DNA of 64,000 bases from Bradyrhizobium sp. NFR13 (GTDB lineage Bacteria; Pseudomonadota; Alphaproteobacteria; Rhizobiales; Xanthobacteraceae). Positions 60,951-64,000 of the stretch are shown here, piece after piece; positions within the stretch are counted from its first letter, which is position 1; each line of letters begins with the position of its first letter. Under the pieces are notes generated by a model, which saw only the letters and a list, made by a program, of their open reading frames with translations, made no database searches and was not told the origin of the DNA. The position numbers and the translations under genes were made by a program. The stretch is taken from NCBI RefSeq assembly GCF_900114605.1, contig NZ_FOTP01000001.1, positions 1,488,001-1,552,000 of the forward strand, read 5' to 3'.

Positions 60951-63143
60951 TTACCTTCGCAGCACCGCGATCATCTGGCTCGCAAAAGCCAGCCTCTCCG
61001 CCATCACAGACACGAAATAAGTCAGCAGTTTCTGGCTCAATGCCGGGTGGTTCTGCTTGATGTCCTCGAAGGCGTCGGCGCGCAGCAGATACAGCACGCT
61101 CGCGATCTCTGCCTGGATGGTGGCGCTGCGCGGTGCATAGGCGACAAGGCCCATTTCGCCCACCGTCGTGTAACGCCCGAGGCTGCGGACCCGCGTCAGC
61201 TTGCCATCGCCCGCCGGCACCATGATGCCGAGTCGGCCGTCCAGAATGAAGTGCATGGAATCGGCAGCGTCGCCGGCCTGAGCGATGATCTCGCCGGCAA
61301 CGACCTCGACGCGCTGGCAGCGGCGCATCAGTTCTTCGGAATCGTCGGCGGTGCGCAGGATCTTGGTGAACCAGTCGCGCAAGTTGGCTTCTTCTTCGGC
61401 GAGCCCGCGATGCCGCGCGATCACCTCGTTCTCGCACCACTCTAGCGCGTGATCGAGTTCGCCCATGACCTTGACGACGTCATCGATGAACAGGCTGGCA
61501 CGCAGGTTGCGATTGGCTGAGGGATGAAGATTTGCGAGCACCAGCGTGGTGCCGTGGCCTTCGGCAATGCGCTTGATCTGGGCGAAGCTGTGGGCGGCCG
61601 ACGAGTCGATGCCCGTGACCAGCTTGAAGTCGAACACTAGATAGCGGCATTCGGGATGACGGCGCAGCAGCGCCTTGACGTGCAGATAGAGCCGGTTGGC
61701 CGAGCCGAAGAACAGATAGCTCTGCAGGTTAAGGCCCTGGATTTCGCGGCCATGCGCCACCAGCGTGCGCTGATCCTCAAGCGACCGATCGAGCGAACTG
61801 CGATATTCCGAGCCATCGAAACTGTATTTGATCGAGGACACCCGTGACACGCTGAGCGCGAAGGTGGCGCAGCCGATCACGATGCCGATCAGCACGCCGG
61901 CCACGAACCCCCATGTGAGAATAATGATGATGATTGCCAACAGCGACAGGTAGTCGAGCAGCGACAGCCGCTTGCGGGAGTCGACGATCCAGCGATGAAG
62001 TTGCTCCAAGCCGAGATACAGCAATAGGCCGCCGAGCACGAAGCGCGGCATATAGGCCAGCAGCGCGGGGTCGACGACGAGCATCAGCGCGGCTGCCGCC
62101 GCGACGGTGAGGCCCGAAAGCCGCCCCGTGGCACCGCTGTTGCGATTCAGGAGCGAACGACTGATCGAGATGCAGCCGGCATAGCCGCCGAGTACACCGG
62201 CCAGGATATTGGCCGCCCCGGTCGCATTGAGCTCGCGTTCGATATCGGCTTCCCGATGTGCGGCGACTTCGAGGCCCGTCGTATTGAACAGGGTACTCAC
62301 GGCCGTCACGAAGATCACAGCGATGAAATTGCCGATGAGTCCGGGCAGCGCCTGCCATGGATAGCCGTCGCTGAAGAAGGCCCAGGGTAAGGTCAGGTTG
62401 GCCTTAGGCGGCGATGCGAAGGTCCAGCCCATAGCCTGGGCCTCGATCACGGACACACCGGCGATCTTGAAAACTAGATGAGCCGCTATGACGCTCCCGA
62501 TGAGAATCATCGGCAGGCCTAGTGGCTTACGGGACCGATGCCAGGTCGCATAGATGGTGAGTGCGACGGCTACCGCGGCCAGCAACTCGTAGAACATCAT
62601 CGGATTGGCGAGTTTTGCCAGGTTCGCCCATTGCAGCTTGTAGCCGGTGATCACCTGAATGGCGCCGGTGACGATCAGGCAGGCGGTGGCTCCCAAAAAT
62701 CCGCCGATCACCGGATAGGGCACATAGCGGATAGCGCGTCCCATGCGGGTAACGCCGAAGCCGCACAGCACAATGCCGGTGATGATCGTGGCCGAGGATA
62801 GGGTGATGAGCACCGGGCCAAGCAAGGCAGACGGTGCATCGGCCGTAACGATGTGCTCGACCAGAGCCGCCGCCAGGATGGCGGTGACGGCTGCGGTCGA
62901 GCTCTCGGGGCCGGCGACCGCGAAGGGGAACGAACTGCCAAGGGCGATCACGGCGGCTATGACGCTTGCAGAGATGAAGGTCGCGGCAATGCCGTAGGGC
63001 AGCAGCGAGGCCAGCGGCCCGGTGAAGATCAGCACCGAATAGGACAGGCCGAAGCTGATGGTGAGGACGCTGGCGATCAGGCCGCCGAACACGTCATTAC
63101 GCCATGCGTGCAACACGCCCGGGCTGACAAGGGAGTCAGTCAT
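60951..63143 (-). CDS. SulP-family anion transporter with STAS and cyclic-nucleotide-binding domains
   Basis: A 730-residue fusion. Residues 1-430 form a SulP transporter (GLIASVLTISFGLSYSVLIF, GPESSTAAVTAILAAA, NTTGLEVAAHREADIEREL). A STAS domain (about 460-580) has FDFKLVTGIDSSAAHSF, the site usually phosphorylated in anti-sigma antagonists. A cyclic-nucleotide-binding module (about 600-725) has MHFILDGRLGIMVPAGDG and VGEMGLVAYAPRSATIQAE, including the G-E of the phosphate cassette. Bicarbonate, sulfate or dicarboxylate transport is possible; gating by cAMP or cGMP is an inference. Confidence 0.88.
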   Translation of the reverse strand: MTDSLVSPGVLHAWRNDVFGGLIASVLTISFGLSYSVLIFTGPLASLLPYGIAATFISASVIAAVIALGSSFPFAVAGPESSTAAVTAILAAALVEHIVTADAPSALLGPVLITLSSATIITGIVLCGFGVTRMGRAIRYVPYPVIGGFLGATACLIVTGAIQVITGYKLQWANLAKLANPMMFYELLAAVAVALTIYATWHRSRKPLGLPMILIGSVIAAHLVFKIAGVSVIEAQAMGWTFASPPKANLTLPWAFFSDGYPWQALPGLIGNFIAVIFVTAVSTLFNTTGLEVAAHREADIERELNATGAANILAGVLGGYAGCISISRSLLNRNSGATGRLSGLTVAAAAALMLVVDPALLAYMPRFVLGGLLLYLGLEQLHRWIVDSRKRLSLLDYLSLLAIIIIILTWGFVAGVLIGIVIGCATFALSVSRVSSIKYSFDGSEYRSSLDRSLEDQRTLVAHGREIQGLNLQSYLFFGSANRLYLHVKALLRRHPECRYLVFDFKLVTGIDSSAAHSFAQIKRIAEGHGTTLVLANLHPSANRNLRASLFIDDVVKVMGELDHALEWCENEVIARHRGLAEEEANLRDWFTKILRTADDSEELMRRCQRVEVVAGEIIAQAGDAADSMHFILDGRLGIMVPAGDGKLTRVRSLGRYTTVGEMGLVAYAPRSATIQAEIASVLYLLRADAFEDIKQNHPALSQKLLTYFVSVMAERLAFASQMIAVLRR

Positions 63144-63318
63144 GGGCGGCTACTTTCGCAATGACGGGCGATGAGGAGTGCGGGCCGGAAGTATGTCACG
63201 CGCGAACCTGTAGGAGCGCTGCGCGACAGGCGCAACCGCCGCCGTCTCTGGTAGACGACGGTGAGATGTACGGACAAGACTATTTTTATGACAGTCCGCG
63301 GGAAAGACGGTCAGTTTG

Positions 63319-64000
63319 TTAGTTGATGACCAGCTCCGTGCCGGTCAGGCGGCGATAGGCCTCCAAATAGCGCTTGCTGGTGGCGTCGATCACCTCAGGG
63401 GGGAGCGGCGGCGGCGGAGCTTCGCCGTTCCAGCGGCCGGCGCGGCGCTCGATGTCGAGATAGTCGCGCAGCGGCTGCTTGTCGAAGCTCGGCTGTGGCT
63501 GGCCCAGTCTATAGACGTCGGCGGCCCAGAAGCGGGAGCTGTCGGGGGTCATCACCTCGTCGATCAGGATGATGCGGCCATTGCCTTCCCTGCCGAATTC
63601 GAACTTGGTGTCGCCGATGATGATGCCTGCCTCGCGGGCGATCTCTTGACCCTGGGTGTAGACGGCGCGAGTCATGCTCTCGAGGGTGAAGGCATCCTCC
63701 TCGCCGATGATCTCGCGCATCCGGGCGATGGTGATGTTCTCGTCATGGCCGGTTTCGGCCTTCGTCGCCGGGCTGAACACCGGTTCGGCGAATTTCTGGC
63801 TTTCGAGCAGCCCCGCGTCCAGCTTCTCGCCGGCCAGCGTGCCTGACGCGGCATATTCCTTCCAGGCCGAGCCCGATATGTAACCGCGAATCACGCATTC
63901 GATCGGAAACACAGTGGTGCGGCGGCACAGCATGGCGCGTCCGGCCAGCGCGGCGCGGTGGCCCTGGAGTGCCGGCACCTGCCTGATGATCTCGTCGGCA
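63319..64000 (-). CDS. purC: SAICAR synthetase PurC, C-terminal part
   Basis: Phosphoribosylaminoimidazole-succinocarboxamide synthase, step 8 of inosinate synthesis. About 227 codons are visible and the N-terminus lies beyond the edge (the frame continues as ADEIIRQVP at 64000). [19 protein letters not shown], then [26 protein letters not shown] and [14 protein letters not shown] are diagnostic. The visible part is uninterrupted, so the gene is likely intact. Confidence 0.95.
   Translation of the reverse strand, partial: ADEIIRQVPALQGHRAALAGRAMLCRRTTVFPIECVIRGYISGSAWKEYAASGTLAGEKLDAGLLESQKFAEPVFSPATKAETGHDENITIARMREIIGEEDAFTLESMTRAVYTQGQEIAREAGIIIGDTKFEFGREGNGRIILIDEVMTPDSSRFWAADVYRLGQPQPSFDKQPLRDYLDIERRAGRWNGEAPPPPLPPEVIDATSKRYLEAYRRLTGTELVIN

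Overview
The window reads as chromosomal DNA of an alphaproteobacterium of the Bradyrhizobium/Rhodopseudomonas/Afipia group (Nitrobacteraceae, order Hyphomicrobiales). The pointers are an Irr-type Fur protein with the GCPWH heme motif divergent from fabA-fabB-fabI, the mdh-sucC-sucD operon, a ccmABCDG block beside aconitase, and a palindromic intergenic element of the kind scattered through these genomes. Nearly all of it is high-G+C core DNA.

The first 4.2 kb differs. Between a sulfurtransferase 3' end and the 3' end of sucD lie five minus-strand genes of visibly lower G+C: three translationally coupled genes (a possible PD-(D/E)XK-like protein, a trypsin-fold protein, an unknown acidic protein), an AbiJ-NTD4/HEPN protein with an intact R-x4-H motif, and a one-span membrane protein. 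The block is bounded by a 68-bp imperfect direct repeat (61 of 68 identical) that contains the last codons of sucD plus its terminator. It looks like a small acquired defence or conflict cassette and is the best candidate for an undescribed system here.

Regions: 4.2-9.5 kb, TCA and cell-division genes (sucD, sucC, mdh, zapE, thpR). 9.7-13.7 kb, a TesA-like esterase divergent from a YbbA/YbbP-type ABC pair. 14-17 kb, a BI-1 membrane protein, a GNAT acetyltransferase, DUF2794, a candidate plus-strand sRNA with its own terminator, and DUF1223. 17-23 kb, acnA and the cytochrome c maturation genes ccmABCDG. 23-27.8 kb, a ComEA-like protein, divergent oxyR/katG, and a glutathione transferase. 27.8-31.3 kb, fabA-fabB-fabI divergent from irr. 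31-34 kb, a GDSL hydrolase, an SH3 protein, a D-2-hydroxyacid dehydrogenase and trmB. 34.7-43.7 kb, a long minus-strand housekeeping run (tsaB-rimI-fur-HAD-miaB-phoH-ybeY-corC-lnt-xre) covering tRNA modification, rRNA maturation, lipoprotein acylation and iron response. 44-45.7 kb, a cytoplasmic triple-PAS chemoreceptor on the opposite strand that breaks this run. 45.8-49.8 kb, nfu, usp, trpS and murJ. 50-54.5 kb, a PfkB kinase, a serine hydrolase and a succinate-semialdehyde dehydrogenase. 54.6-56.3 kb, small secreted or membrane proteins including a three-module Cys-rich protein. 56.5-60.9 kb, an RND efflux adaptor and pump. 61-63.1 kb, a SulP transporter fused to STAS and cyclic-nucleotide-binding domains. 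purC runs off the right edge.

No tRNA, rRNA, CRISPR array, integrase or transposase gene was recognised. Functional names rest on motif and family recognition by eye; no database search was run.
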